A DNA stretch of 64,000 nt. Origin: Silene conica. Taxonomy: Eukaryota > Streptophyta > Magnoliopsida > Caryophyllales > Caryophyllaceae. Under the pieces are notes generated by a model, which worked only from the letters and a program-made list of their open reading frames with translations, was not told the origin of the DNA and ran no database searches. Shown here piece after piece: positions 32,678 through 46,728 of the stretch; position 1 is the first letter of the stretch; every line of letters begins with the position of its first letter. The DNA lies in contig CM055314.2 of assembly GCA_029255685.2 (NCBI GenBank), forward strand, positions 38,322,790 through 38,386,789, read 5' to 3'. A program made the position numbers and the translations under genes.

Positions 32678-35600
32678 TCAAACGAAAAGCTGCGGATAAC
32701 GCTCCTTCATGGACGCCTCAGACTCCCAAGTAGCCTCCTCCATGTTGTGATTGGTCCATAAGACTTTTACCAACACTGTTTCTCCATTCCGCGTTTTTCG
32801 AACCTTTCTATCCGGAATCTCTTTTGGAAGCTCAACATAAGTAAGTTGCTCATCTACCTCAATCACCTCATGGCTCAGCACATGTGAGGGGTCACTCACA
32901 TACTTCCTCAATTGGGATATATGGAACACATTATGGACCCTGGATAGAGCTGGTGGTAAAGCTAACCGGTAAGCCACCTCCCCAACCCTGTCCAAAATCT
33001 CGAATGGCCCAATAAACTTTTGACTTAGTTTGCCTCGCTTCCCGAACCTCATTACTCCCTTCATTGGCGATACCTTCAGTAATACCTTCTCGCCTACATC
33101 AAAAGAAATGTCACTCCTCTTGAGATCTGCGTAAGTCTTCTGTCTGTCCTGGGCAGCCCTCATTTTCTGTCGTATTATTTGTACTTGCTCAACCATTTCC
33201 TAAATCATTTCCGGACCCAAAGCCACAGCGTCAGCTCGATCATCCCAGCACACAGGACTCCGGCACTTCCTCCCGTACAATGCCTCAAATGGAGCCATTC
33301 CAATACTGGCGTGGTAGCTATTATTATAAGAGAACTCTATCAACCCCAGTCGGTCTTCCCATGATCCCCCGAAATTCCAGCACGCAAGCTCTTAACATAT
33401 CTTCCAAGGTTTGAATAGTCCTCTCTGTCTGACCATCTGTAGCTGGATGAAAAGCCGTACTCATCTTTAACTGTGTGCCTAACGCAGTTTGTAGCTCCTG
33501 CCAAAATCTGGAGATAAATCTCGAGTCGCGATCAGAAACAATATCCTTAGGAACTCCATGCAACTTGACCACGTTCTGCACATATGACTTTGCCAACTCA
33601 GCCTTACTCCAGGTATCCTTCATTGGAATGAAGTGAGCGAACTTGGTCAATCTATCCACGATTACCAAGATCATGTTGTTGCCCCTCTGAGTGCGAGGCA
33701 ACCTCACAATGAAATCCATAGAAATATTCTCCCACTTCCACTCAGGTACATCCAGTGGCTGAATCTTCCCCTGCGGTCTCTTATGCTCACCCTTTACCCT
33801 TTGACACATCAGGCACCGCGATACAAACTCTGCAACCTCCTTGTTCATATTGGGCCACCAAAAAGTCTTCTTTAAGTCTTTGTACAACTTGTCACCCCCT
33901 GGGTGAACGGAGTAAGGTGTAGCATGGGCTTCTGTTAGAATTTTCTTCTTCAATTCCTCATTATCCGGAACACACCATCTCCCATTGAATCTCAGGCTAT
34001 CATCAGTGTGGACACTGAATTTGGATTCGGTCCCACTATCACTTCCCTCGATCATTCGTCGCCACTTCTGAATCCTCAAGTCTTCTTTCTGCAATTCCCT
34101 GATTTCTCCATACAATTCTGGCTCCACTGTCAGATCACCAAGCGTATCTCCTTTCTGTATCATGCAAATTCCCATTTTACTCAACTCACCATGCAGTAGT
34201 AACCTTGATCTGGCACTCCGTAATGCATGAACAGTTTTCCTACTTAAGGCATCAGCAACTACATTAGCATTGCCCTCATGGTAGACAATCTGCATATCGT
34301 AGTCACCAATTAGTTCTATCCACCTCCTTTGCGTCATATTCAGTTCTCGCTGAGTATAGATGTACTTCAAACTTTTGTGGTCCGAAAACACCTTAAACGT
34401 GGCTCCATAAAGATAATGACGCCACAGTTTCAGTGCAAAGTCCACAGGCCCCAACTCCAAATCATGGGTAGGATAATTCTCCTCATAGGTCTTTAATTGA
34501 CGGGAAGCATAGGCTATCACTCTCCCATTCTGCATTAGTACACACCCTAGCCCATGCTTCGAAGCATCAGTATAAACTTCAAAGTTATCATTCCCATCTG
34601 GCAAGGCAAGGATAGGAGGCTGTCGTCAGACGGTCCTTAAGAGTTAAGAACGCCTTCTCACAACTCTCATACCATATGAAACGATTCTCCTTTCTCATTA
34701 ACGACGTCAGCGGCTTAGCTAGCTTCGAGAAATCTTTGACAAATCTCCTGTAGTACCCAGCTAGCCCCAAGAAACTTCGGATCTCACCCACATTCTTTGG
34801 ACTTTGCCATCTTGTCACAGCTTCAATCTTGATGGGGTCCACAGACACCCCCTCCTTGGAAATTACATGACCCAAGAAAGCAACTTTCTCTAACCAGAAT
34901 TCGCATTTACTCAACTTAGCATATAACCCATTCACCTTAAGAGTCTTCAACACGGTCCTCAGATGTTCCTCATGCTCCTCTTTGTTCTTGGAATACACCA
35001 AAATGTCGTCGATAAACACAACCACGAACTTATCCAGGTACGGACTGAATACCCGGTTCATCAAATCCATGAACACTGCTGGTGCATTAGTCAACCCGAA
35101 CGGCATAACCACAAATTCATAGTGGCCATACCTTGTTCTGAAGGCGGTCTTGGGGATATCCTCATCTTTAATCCTCAATTGGTGATAACCTGATCTCAGA
35201 TCAATTTTTGAAAAGACTCCAGCTCCACTCAACTGGTCGAATAGATCATCAATTTGTGGCAAGGGATAGCGGTTCTTAACAGTCACATTGTTCAACTCTC
35301 GGTAGTCAACGCAAAGTCTCAGACTCCCGTCCTTCTTCTTCACAAAAAGTACGGGTGCTCCCCAAGGCGACACACTAGACCAGAGAATCCCTTCTCAGCC
35401 AATTCATCCAGTTGCTTCTTCAATTCTTCCATTTCTTTTGGTCCCATACGGTAAGGTGATTTTGATATCGGTGTTGCACCAGGCTTGAGATCGATAGAGA
35501 AGTAGACCTCCCTCCTAGGTGGTAATCCTGACACATCGTCCCGGAACATACCCTCAAACTCCCTCACCACAGGTATCTCACTAACACCTGGAGTCTCCGC

Positions 35601-36062
35601 TTCACAGTTCCACATCTGGCACAAGATTAAACTTTCCCCCTTCCGCAGGCTCGACTTAAGGGTATTGACTGATATGAACTTGACCTTAGGTTTAACCACG
35701 AATCCCCTATAGGTCACTCTCACCCCTTTAGGTCCTCTCAGAGAAATTTTCTTTTGGTAACAATCAATAAAAGCTAGGTATCTCCCCAGCCAATCCATTC
35801 CCAGGATTACTTCAAAGTCCCCCAATGGAAATTCGATAAGGTCGCAATGGAAAACCACTTCCCCAATTTTGATGGGTACACTCCTAAAGACTCTAGTACA
35901 AGACACCGATTCCCCGGATGGTATTGTTACAGAATCCTCAACCCAATCATAGATAACAAGCACAAACTCCCTAGCATGATCTTTAGACACAAAAGAATGG
36001 GTTGCGCCGGAATCAAAAAGTACGAAGGTAGGTTTAAGATTCACAAGAAAAGTACCAGTCAC
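32678..36062 (-). pseudogene. Tekay-like pol region with chromodomain
   Basis: Minus-strand order is Gypsy type: aspartic protease (FVLFDSGATHSFVS, ~36010), reverse transcriptase ([28 protein letters not shown]; ~35330-34900), RNase H (VYTDASKHGLGCVLMQ, ~34560), integrase (HPGGDKLYKDLKKTFWWPN zinc-finger region, MDFIVRLPRTQRG core; ~33930-33400) and a C-terminal chromodomain-like segment ([16 protein letters not shown], ~32740). Chromodomain integrases target heterochromatin. Broken by a few breaks; fossil. Confidence 0.93.
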
Positions 36063-37296
36063 TGTTGGGGAATGTGTCCTCAACAATAGTGCGATCACGT
36101 AATTAAATCTCATGACGAGAATGCGCAAGGGATGATACGATTTATATAAGTCAACTGACCAACATTAATCGGTAATGATTGGCTAGCTAGAGTTTGACAT
36201 TACTGTCGTATGACGGTGGTGGTCAGTTGATCCCTTTAGGTCACACCTTTAGGACAATTCCCTTAATTGATAAAGTGATCAAATGTATATTGATACGATT
36301 TGATCATATTCCTTAAACTCGTATATCGAGAAATCAGAGGTTAAATCTTATTGTAAGATTTATGTTTAAAATTAAAACGTGTCAATTGTTAAACATTAAA
36401 CGATATTTGATAATATCGTATTTAGAATGAATAGAGTTGTATATTATTACAAGTGTTGTAAATCGTATTGACGATTATTGAAATGACCATTTTATACATA
36501 AGTAATTATGAATTACTAGTCAAATTGTTAAATATGATTTATTTAATTTATAAATGATATTTATTTGATAAATATGCATTTTTAAATTAGAACAATTAAC
36601 TTTATGTTGTAACATATTGTATGTCACACATAAGTATACAAATTGTACAAAATGACATTTGATAAAATAGAAGTCCATTTTAATTGTGTTGGTATCGGTT
36701 TTGGGAAGGTGTAATTTGAAGTGTGTTTTGTGTTTTAAGAACATAAAAACACAAACCTTGTGAATTGCACCTACACCCACCTATGTACATAGGAAAGACA
36801 AAATGTTCCCTCTTGGTTTTCTTTTGTGTGTCTCACGCCTAAACCAAGCAACAACCATCAAATGTGAAGTTGTTCACACATTGTGATTCATTCTAATCTG
36901 TTGGCAATTTTCTAGTGTGAGAAAATAACAACATCAAATCCTCTAATATTATTATTGTGAGATAATAATAATACTAATAATAATAAGTTATATATTAGTT
37001 TCAATTCTAAATAAAGATTAGAATTTGTTTAAGGAAAAACCGTTTTTGGTACTAGCATACTCAAGTTTCGGTTTCAATCAAAGGGTGTCTTGGTGCATCA
37101 CAAAGGAGGTGTTCTTGTTGAATACTTAGAGGATCATCCTTGTTATTCTTGGACCGTATGTAAGGGTCGAAATCTCTCCTATTTCCGCATATATTTAGCA
37201 TGCATAAGATCTAATAATATGTTAATTAAAATGTTAATTAAAGGATTATATTTAGTATGACTAAATTAATTAGTTTATGAGTAACTAAACCTAACA
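36063..37296 (+). repeat. Copia-B 5' LTR
   Basis: 1234 bp, followed at once by the primer site. Small open frames in it are chance products. Confidence 0.93.
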
Positions 37297-39746
37297 ATTG
37301 GTATCAGAGAAACTAGGTTGTTTGCATGCTTTCCGTTTACGTTTTTACGGAGTTATTAAGATAACAAAATAAAATTTGGTATTTCGTTTGATATATGATA
37401 TGACCGAAATTATTTGAGCATGAATACCTACTGTTTTCTAAAATGTTTTAGAATGTTTGGAATATATTTTGCATGAATATTGGTTATTGGTATATTAAAT
37501 CTCGGTTTTATTAAGTTTTAATGGTTAAAAATTGTTTATTTTGGGAAAAATAGTTAAAATCATCTTTTGGCCGAGATTTTTCAGTATGTCATCACATTTA
37601 TATCCTATGTTATGAATATGAATTTTCGTAAATTATGGTCTTATAAAACATGTGATATGAATTTTTAACGTTAAAATGCAATAAGATGAATAAAAATGGG
37701 TTTGTATAGTTATATTACGAATTTGACTATAAAAATTTATGAGTATGTCACATGCAATATTTAAAATATATGTTGAATTTTCCAGAAATTTATCTCATAT
37801 ATTGCAATATTATAGATTTTTAATGTAAAAATCGGGTAATTAGTGACATTATTTCGACTTTAATAGTTTAAGTTAGAATTTGGCCATTAATATTTAACAC
37901 GATGTCATATATATTATTTCCAGCTTGTATAAAAATTTCGAGATTTTTATCTTATTTTATGCTTGAGATAATGATTTTTTAAAGGTTAAAATCGTACGAT
38001 ATATGACGAAGATCGTTTAAATTTGCAATAGTTGTTAAAATGGCTGGAAAATTTAACCCATAATAGTCATATATGATATGTTCATTACTAAATTATTCTT
38101 GGGAGCCAAAAGTTCCTGTTTTGATTTAATTTTAATTGTTAAAAAGTTGCATTTAAAATTGAATTAAAAGAGTCATATTTATTGATTTTCGGCTTCTTGG
38201 GCAGTGTGTAATTTATTTTTCTGTCCATTTTATGTTCTTAAAGTGTATTGGAAAGTGTAAAAATATTATTAGTATTTTATTTGCATTTATGGAGCTAATT
38301 ATTGAATTTTCCGACTTAAAATGCTCGTTTTACGTCTTATTTCGAAATAATATTAAAACCGTATAAATACTAATATTTTTAAGGTTCTGAAATTTTAAGA
38401 ACATTCTGGAATTTTCAAAATTTGAATTTTGAATTTTTCGAAATTTTTACTACTCTTTCGGATTTTTATATTTTTTCCCGTAAAACCGAGTAATACCGAA
38501 CAATATTAAAATATAATAAGTTAAGTCATGTTGAAAGTTTGAGTAAGACTAAATTTTGTAACCTAAACAGATGGGATGATTAACTTAAGAGTGAATTCCG
38601 ATTCACATTATGCATAGTGTTGTTAAACGTTAAAACACGCAATTCCATAAAAACCGAGGTATACGATAACTATTTATATAATTGATATTTAAATAGGACG
38701 ATTTGGCTTAGGGTTTTCATGGTAGTTCATATATTCATAAGCATTGCATATTTTATTATGAATGTCATGATTTATTTACGTAATTTTGGGAATTATGTAA
38801 TTTACTTAGTATGGCCTTAGTCTTTAAATCGGTATTTCCCGTAATGTAAGGGGTTACCGATTCGGTTGTAATTTTGTGATCTCGTATCACCCAATTGTAA
38901 TTTATTTCTATTTTATAATGTATAAAGTAGACTAGAAAAGTTGTAATTTTTGTAAAATCCGGAGTTCCTTGAAGATGGTGCCATTCGGAAAGGAGTTCCG
39001 ACAAGACGGTGTTTACCTCGAAGTGCGTGCCTCGTGAAGTTCAAGGGACCAAAGGAGTTGGTTTCTGAATTTGTACTTTATTATTTCTTTTCTAGGAAAG
39101 GCCATACTAGGGTTTATTTTATGCTTTTATTTTGCTTTTATATGTTTGCATGCATAGCCAAATCGTCATATATCTTCTCATGCATTTTCGATTTAGTCGA
39201 CCTAGTCATTTATTTTATCGATAATTCACCGACTTAGTTCACTTAAACGGAGATAGATAATAATTTGACTAGATCTCTTACATATAAATATTGAGACTTA
39301 GCCTTACCAAAAAGTACGGACCCATGAATCCCTTCTTCACAAGAACGTAGGCTCGGCTATACCGGGGTACTAAAATTGTCACGTTGGGTAAGTGGGGTAA
39401 TAAGATTACACCTTGAAATTTGGTTGATCTCAACGAAAGTATTCGTAACCGTAGTTGCAATAAGTTCGGGCTAAAGACGATTTTTAGAAAATTGTCGACC
39501 GAGAGTTCTAAGGTAGAACCGATTAAAGGGTTAATCCACCAAATTATACCGATACGGGTTGAATCGGCTACACCGTGCCCAGATTAGTATGGGTTTGGGT
39601 CTCGGGATTGTTTACTTAATTGGGTAAGAGATCATTAAGTAAGTAACTTATTAACTTGTTTAAGTTTTTAGTTTAAATTATGAATTTAAAATGATATTGT
39701 TTTATTTCCTTCATTTTATTGTAGTTTATTTTTCCAACATCATCAA
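37297..39746 (+). other. Copia-B long AT-rich leader
   Basis: About 2.4 kb from the primer site to gag, very AT-rich in its first 1.7 kb. No ORF or RNA motif recognised. Long untranslated leaders are common in this class of Copia. Confidence 0.7.
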
Positions 39747-40826
39747 ATGGCAACCAACGCTACACCTCTCACTAACGTTTCATGGCTTCGGTCCTTTATG
39801 GATCGGTGCAAACTCGATAAGCATGGTTCTAATTTTAAGGATTGGGATGCGCAATTACTTTTGGCCGCTCAAGGTGACGATAAGAGTCGTTACCTATCCG
39901 AAGCCGCTCCTCCCGCTCCGACCGCTCGTTCATCGGTCTAAAATCGTGAGGCCTATGAAGCCTACATAAAAGAGTCCTCCGCTCTTAAGAATGTGCTCAT
40001 CTTCTCCATGGAGCCGGATCTCCAGAGGAGTATGATCAAGTTGACCACATCGTATGAGATATACACCAAGCTTGCGACCATGTTTTCGCAAACTCCAAGG
40101 GTGATTCAATATGAGGCGGCTTCCGCCTTCTTCGACATTACGTTGAAGGAAGGGCAAAAGATAAGCCCTCATGTGCTCAAACTCGTTGAGCTCGCGGAGA
40201 CTCTAAAAACGCAAGACGTTGATGTTCCCGACTCTCTCATAATTGACCGAGTTCTTCACTCGCTCAATAAGGTTAAATCGTATGCTCAATTCCGGGTGAA
40301 TTTTAATATGCGAAACCAAGAGACCACGTTGGATGAGTTGCATAAGATGCTCGTCCAAGCCGAAGGGGACATGGGACTTCATGAAAGTTCCACCAAGGAT
40401 GTTTTAAACATCGAAAAGAAAGGGAAAACGAGCTTCAAAAGGAATGCCTTTAAAGGCAAGGGCAAGAAAATGTTCAAGCCCAAAGCGATTAAAGAAAAGA
40501 CCTTTTCGAAAGGCGTTTCTACCTCATCTTCAAAGGTTGAAGACAAGTGCCATTATTGCACGAGGTTAGGACATTGGAAGCGAAATTGCCCCAAATATTT
40601 AAGCAACCTCAAAGCTGGAAATGTTCTTGCAATGGGTTATAATTCTCGTTTTAATTCATGTTATTTTGTTAACTTTTGTATGTCGATACAAGTTGTTGAC
40701 TCTCACCTCCTTTTAATTGTTTTAAAGGGGCGCCTTATAAAGATAAGGGCAAGGAAAAGGAAGCATGAAGTTCCTTACCTGGATGGCTACGGTAGCATCC
40801 AATTGATCGAAGACTTGAAGAGCTAG
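39747..40826 (+). pseudogene. Copia-B gag
   Basis: Starts MATNATPLTNVSWLRSFMDR and ends after the zinc knuckle CHYCTRLGHWKRNC (~40555-40596). The body (EAASAFFDITLKEGQKISPH, RVLHSLNKVKS) is homologous to the Copia-A gag at 24614-23700. Gag forms the particle that packages element RNA. Broken at about one place; no protease, integrase or RT follows. Confidence 0.9.
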
Positions 40827-43060
40827 GCTCTAATTTTCATATCGTCTTCTTTCATATTTTGCAATTTATTTTCTTGTAAGACAAGGATTCAAATCCTAAA
40901 ACAATGGTTGTAATTTTGGATATTAGTGACTTGGTTTTCAACCCGAGTCACTACTTTTGTTCCTAATCAATTTCTTGATTTCTAAAGTAAATTGCATACC
41001 TTGTTAAAACATGAATAATATTGATTTTTATCACAAAATAAGTCACATTGATACGATCAATAGAATATAATCAAAGTGTTGATTAAAACGGAGAACTACA
41101 CCCCATGAGATACTTTCAATCAAATTAAGAAATCATTAATTCATTATACGATGATCATTTTAAGTGAAAATGAGAATGTATTCATCACACCTATAAAACT
41201 TCAAACATTCATATGCATTGGTTAAATCGAAATTGCTATCCTTATACAAGTAAAAGTTATTGTTAAAAGGATAGAGTGGGAGAAAATATTTCGCTCCCAA
41301 ACCAATGATATACGTGTGATATACGTGTAGGATCTTAGAGAAGATTCATACATAGGAAACTTAAGAAGAGTCTTATATGAATGAATTGAAGAAACTACGA
41401 GAGGACACTGAAGAAACTACGGGAGGACACACGAGGAAAGGTTCCTTATGTTCATTGTTTCAAAGAGAGGAGACATGAAACCCCGTATGAAATCGGAAGG
41501 AAAAAGGTTCCTTAATAAATGATTTTTCTAAATTTATAAGATAAAAGAGAAGAAATCATCTCAATTCTCTCAATGTAGTTTTAAGGAAATTATCATATTC
41601 GTCTCGAGGAAACGAAGACATGAAAAGAGGGTGATGATTGATTGAATGAAAATAGATCACTATAGGGATAGTGATGGTGATAATGATTCAAGTGATAAAT
41701 AAAGATTTACATGCAAGAAATGAAAGGTTCATTTAAGAGATCGAGTAATATTGTTTTTAGTGGGAGCGATATTCATTAAAAGAATTAAGCCTACCATTTA
41801 GAGAGGATGAGTGATTCTTTAAGGTGTAAAGAATAAGAGGTTTTCAATTCTAGATGAACTAATACCTTATATCATACGATGATGGAGTTTTACGGGAAGG
41901 TTTATTATATTGATAATAAAAGGTCGCCCATTAGAAATCAAAATGGTTAGATATGAATAACCTTGATGAAATAGCCAAGATGTTTGAAAATAGTAAGAGT
42001 GATGAAATCACTAATAACTACAATATAGATTTCAGCACATAAGTGACTAGATAATTTCGAGTGATTCTTTAATCTCTCTAGTATATCAATACGTCACGAG
42101 TTATAAGATAACAGTGGGAGCTTCCATCAAGAAAGGAAACTCAATATCTAGAATGAGTTCTAAGTACGTGCTCAAATAAGATCATATTATGTGAGATAAT
42201 ATGAGTCGGAAGGAGACCAAAATTTGTAGGTTTTGCAATCATGAATAAAAGGTTTATTCGCAAAACATTATTACAAATAGATGATCGTGCATCAAATGCA
42301 ATGAAATAGTATTGACTATTTTTGCATGACAATGTCATTTGAGTTATAATTAACTCAAGATGAAAGATACTTTGTCAAAATCCAAATGGGTTGTAAGAGA
42401 CAATATTGAACCCCATAAGTGAACTGGATTGACTTAGTATAGCCCCTAGCCGCTTACATGAGGTGACATCTCAAAGCGACTGGAATGTGAGGCGATTGAT
42501 GGCAAGTTCAAGTGCCATAGAGTCATATGTGATGACTAGTCGATCACATAGGCAGACTGCAAGAGACACTCTGTCGGGCAAAGTGACCGCTTATAGAGTT
42601 CTGGAAATTTTATAATAGCCGGGTCGTGGCAAGAGCTGCTATAGTATTCTTGTGAGTCAATTCTTAGACTCAAGACTACTGTCCCAAGATGGTACAGTTT
42701 AGGCATAACCTTGATCCATTCTCTACGACTTTTCGTAACTGGAGTCAAATGGGATTGTTTTGGGTCGTGACTGACTGTGACTAGTTGAAGGAAGTAGTCG
42801 ATAGAAATTGTCCACCCCTTGTCAGGGTTGTTCAAATCTCAAGGCCACTCGAGGAGAAGTTAACTGGAAATGCGTGGCCACGCTCGGAAGGTATCTATGG
42901 TAGATAATTCCGGTCAAACAGTTATTCTCCAGATCGAGGAAACCACTCATGATATGATCGAATGCAAGTACGACCTCAGAGAGACACCTTGCATTGAGTG
43001 GGAGATTGTAATAGGACAAGAGAATTGGTGACGCGCACTTGTCGAGGACAAGTGGGAGAT
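40827..43060 (+). other. Copia-B 3' non-coding region
   Basis: 2.2 kb where pol would be expected. No integrase, RT or RNase H motif in any frame. AG-rich with stretches such as GAAGAAACTACGGGAGGACAC repeated near 41390-41430. It ends in CGAGGACAAGTGGGAGATTG at the 3' LTR. Confidence 0.75.
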
Positions 43061-44257
43061 TGTTGGGAAATGTATCCTCAACAATAGTGCGATCACGTAA
43101 TTAAATCTCATGATGAAAATGCACAAGGGATGATACGATTTATATAAGTCAACTGACCAACATTAATCGGTAATGATTGGCTAGCTAGAGTTTGACATTA
43201 CTGCCGTATGGCGGTGGTGGTCAGTTGATCCCTTTAGGTCACACCTTCAAGAGAATTCCCTTAATTGATAAAGTGATCAAATGTATATTGATACGATTTA
43301 ATCATATTCCTTAAACTCATATATCGAGAAATCATAGGTTAAAATTGAAACGTGTCAATTGTTAAACATTAAACGATATTTCATAATATCGTAATTAGAA
43401 TGAATAGAGTTGTATATTATTACAAGTGTTGTAAATCGTATTGACGATTATTGAAATGACCATTTTATACATAAGTAATTATGAATTACTAGTCAAATTG
43501 TTAAATATGATTTATTTAATTTATAAATAATATTTATTTGATTTAAATTAGAACAATTAATTTTATGTTGTAACATATTGTATGTCACACATAAGTATAC
43601 AAATTGTACAAAATGACATTTGATAAAATAGAAGTCCATTTTAATTGTGTTGGTACCGGTTTTGGGAAGGTGTAATTTGAAGTGTGTTTTGTGTTTTAAG
43701 AACATAAAAACACAAACCTTGTGAATTGCACCTACACCCACCTATGTACATAGGAAAGACAAAATGTTCCCTCTTGGTTTTCTTTTGTGTGTCTCACGCC
43801 TAAACCAAGCAATAACCATCAAATGTGAAGTTGTTCACACATTGTGATTCATTCTAATCTCTTGGCAATTTTCTAGTGTGAGAAAATAACAACATCAAAT
43901 CCTCTAATATTATTACTGTGAGATAATAATAATACTAATAATAGTAAGTTATATATTAGTTTCAATTCTAAATAAAGATTAGAATTTGTTTAAGGAAAAA
44001 CCGTTTTTGGTACTAGCATACTCAAGTTTCGGTTTCAATCAAAGGGTGTCTTGGTGCATCACAAAGGAGGTGTTCTTGTTGAATACTTGGAGGATCATCC
44101 TTGCTATTCTTGGACCGTATGTAAGGGTCGAAATCTCTCCTATTTCCGCATATATTTAGCATGCATAAGATCTAATAATATGTTAATTAAAATGTTAATT
44201 AAAGGATTATATTTAGTATGACTAAATTAATTAGTTTATGAGTAATTAAACCTAACA
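43061..44257 (+). repeat. Copia-B 3' LTR
   Basis: 1197 bp, about 98 percent like the 5' LTR apart from two short length differences. Confidence 0.93.
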
Positions 44258-45475
44258 GTCACGACATGGGCGTCATCCTGGGCAGCCTGTTTCTCCATGG
44301 CAAAGAGCTTGCCACTTGTCTTCACTCCACTCTGGCTAGTAGAGGCTGCTCCTGTCTGTTGTTTGCCTTCAGCTGCGGTCTTCTGGTTACTGCCACTCCC
44401 GGTATACTGATTATGCTGGGAACGGTTTTGATAATTGCTATAGCTCTTCTGGTAGTTATTATTATTACCAGATCTCGAATTCCCTCCATAGCCTGACATA
44501 GGAGTACGGTAACCTCCACTCCCCGAAGTGTTCATGCGGGACCCACTGTACCCCGGAGTTGGGGTACGGTAACCCCCAGATTGGTATCCTCCCGAAGATC
44601 GACATACAGCCTGCTTGTGCCCCGTCTTTCCAAATCCATAACACACGATCCCCACAGAACTGGTTCCCAAGCTCCCACCCTTGTAGTCTCCTCCACTCTG
44701 GTTCCTGGTACCAGCCGAAGCACCGCTGTTAAAATATCCGCTGTACTTGTTAGAATTCTGCTTTTTCGACCCTGAATTGTCACTCAAGGTCTCAACCTTC
44801 CTCTTGTCACTTCTTGTCTTCTTTTCCTCTTTGATCATATCCGCGAGCCTCTATGCTGCCCCAGCCCGCAAATAGATATCACGGACGGTAGTGGGTGGTG
44901 CAGCAATGAGTCTCTTCTTGATGGCTATGGTTAATCCTCTCTCAAACTTCATGGCAAGCATCGGCTCATCCATCCCCATCTCCTCCACATGGCCCAGTAA
45001 CTGAAGAAATTTCCGGTAGTAAACCTCCACGGTCATCTCGTCAGTCATGCGAAAAAGTTCAAACTCTTCTCTCAGCTTGCTCTTTTAGAACTCTGGTAGA
45101 AATACCTCCAATAAGATCCTCTTAAAAGCAACCCACTCCACATGGTTAATTCCATCACCCATACCTGCTTCCCGAATTTCCCCCTTGTATCCGGTCCACC
45201 AATCACCAGCCATTCCTCTCAAGTAATGCGCAGCTTGGTCTACTCTCAGCTCTTCTGGACAGTCTATCAACTCAAACAAGTTGCTGAACTCTCGACACCA
45301 TTCCCCAAGTAGATGAGGTTCCCCCTCTCCAGTGAATTGCGTAGGGTTATGCCTTGCGATGATGGTACTCATCTTGGCAGAATCCAAGCGTTTGGCCCGA
45401 AGAGCCTCATTCTCTGCTAATATTCGATCTAGTTCCTCTTGCGTGATGTCAGCTGCGTTATTCCTTCTCGGAGGC
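44258..45475 (-). pseudogene. Tekay-like gag
   Basis: Minus strand: starts MPPRRNNAADITQEELDRI, with the gag domain (LLGEWCREFSNLFELIDCP, RGMAGDWWTGY) and a Gly/Ser/Tyr-rich tail with repeats such as GYRTPTPGYSGS around the zinc knuckle CYGFGKTGHKQAVC (~44620). Copia-B lies immediately beyond its 3' end. Broken by a few breaks; fossil. Confidence 0.9.
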
Positions 45476-45916
45476 ATTCTATAATATACAAGAAAACAAT
45501 GAGTCCTGATTAAAGTAAGGGTACTCACTTAGACTTACATCGATATCGTGATAGTACCATTATTCTCTTGCCTTACCGTATTGATAACTCTTTCTAGCAC
45601 AGTATCTATCATGAAGGTTTAGGGATCACATAACCGCATATCATTAGGCATGCATAACTATTATTATAACACTGATTATCGCATGTATCCACATCATTAT
45701 ATACTCTATGTAAACAATCACATAACCCCGATATTCATACTTCTCTTTACATTCATGCCATTCATTATATATATAGGAGGGTTCTTACAACCTTTATCAT
45801 GTCACAAATTCCACCACCGCCTATTCTACCCTTTCCGCTCGTATTCACTCAAGGTATCCGGGTAAAACTGAGAGGGCCTATGGTTCGGTGTGAGGGGGCC
45901 CCAGACTCATACTTTG
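45476..45916 (-). other. Tekay-like 5' leader remnant
   Basis: Non-coding sequence upstream of gag on the minus strand; no primer site was found before the next LTR fragment. Confidence 0.5.
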
Positions 45917-46728
45917 TAATACCTCAAAAATCTGGGCTCGATAATTAAGTTTATTTTTGTGTCGATAGTTTGTTTTACGTTTTAGGTAATGACGTGTTTA
46001 TGTGGTTATGAGGGTTCGATCCCTAGACCTTTAGCTCTATGGTTATGTTGTTATGAGGGTTCGATCTCTAGACCTCTCACACGTTGGCATGGGCCTCGTG
46101 ATGTGTGTGCCCCCCACCTAAGCCCACGGCTGTTTTGAACAACAACTTCACAAACCCTACTAAGAAGTCCTCCTACCGTCATCTTCTAACAGTTTTCATA
46201 GACACAAAACTTACCCTAATTCACATCTAAACATCTCATACCCACAGCCGTCACAGCATAGAGTAGAGAGACAATAGCCACGGTGACCCTAAGGCGGACA
46301 TAAGGTGGTCGAAACGTCGGAAAAGTAAGTATGCTAAACACTACGTTAACACTGTTCACTTCTCTTTTCGTGTCTGCTTCCTGTTCTGTAAGTTTGGGTC
46401 GTGTTTTATGGTTGTTATGTTCAATTCTTTCGGGTAATTTTATCTAAGGGGTGTGGGTGTCGTGTCTAGTGGTTGTCATGGTTGTGTCAGCCACCGTAGT
46501 GCACCAGGGAAGGCGGTTTTGGGGTGTCAGTCATAGGGTTCCTCTGTTTGTGTTAAACCCGAGTCTGACCAGTGATCTTTCTACCAATATCGACGTCCTT
46601 TCTCTTATGGTTCTTTGAGGTGGTTTTGACAAGGGAGCAGGTGGTGGTCAGGGAAGGGTTATGGCGGTAGGCAGGGTGGTTCCAGGTGGCATAAATAGGA
46701 TCGATTAGGGTGGTTCTTTTGTGTGTCT
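45917..46728 (+). mobile_element. Gypsy LTR fragment, plus strand
   Basis: Starts TGTAATACCTCAAAAATC, the usual start of Tekay-type LTRs, and is cut by TRIM-A at 46729. A ~40-bp unit with GAGGGTTCGAT and CTAGACCT occurs twice (~46008-46075). Not the same subfamily as the LTR at 30247. Confidence 0.55.

Larger units (their letters stand above)
36063..44257 (+). mobile_element. Copia-B, gag-only (TR-GAG-like) Copia element
   Basis: LTRs 36063-37296 and 43061-44257 (TGTTGGG ... CCTAACA), TSD GTCAC on both sides (36058-36062, 44258-44262), tRNA-Met primer site ATTGGTATCAGAGA at 37297, and polypurine ACAAGTGGGAGAT at ~43048-43060. The only coding piece is gag (39747-40826). The LTRs differ at about 26 sites plus two short length differences (about 2 percent), suggesting somewhat under one million years. 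Inserted into the Tekay-like element between gag and protease. Confidence 0.93.
30247..45916 (-). mobile_element. Chromodomain Gypsy element (Tekay/Del-like), 5' LTR missing
   Basis: Minus-strand element: 3' LTR 30247-32519, then TTAAGGGGGGAAGAC polypurine tract at ~32520-32535, pol 32678-36062 and gag 44258-45475. No primer site or matching 5' LTR was found to the right, so the element is truncated there; the right limit at 45916 is where another LTR fragment starts. Copia-B is inserted between gag and protease. Fossil with several breaks. Confidence 0.85.

Noticed and set aside
36520-36780. Open frame in the Copia-B 5' LTR, repeated at 43493-43741
   Set aside because: Present in both LTRs as part of the LTR sequence; AT-rich chance frame with no motif.
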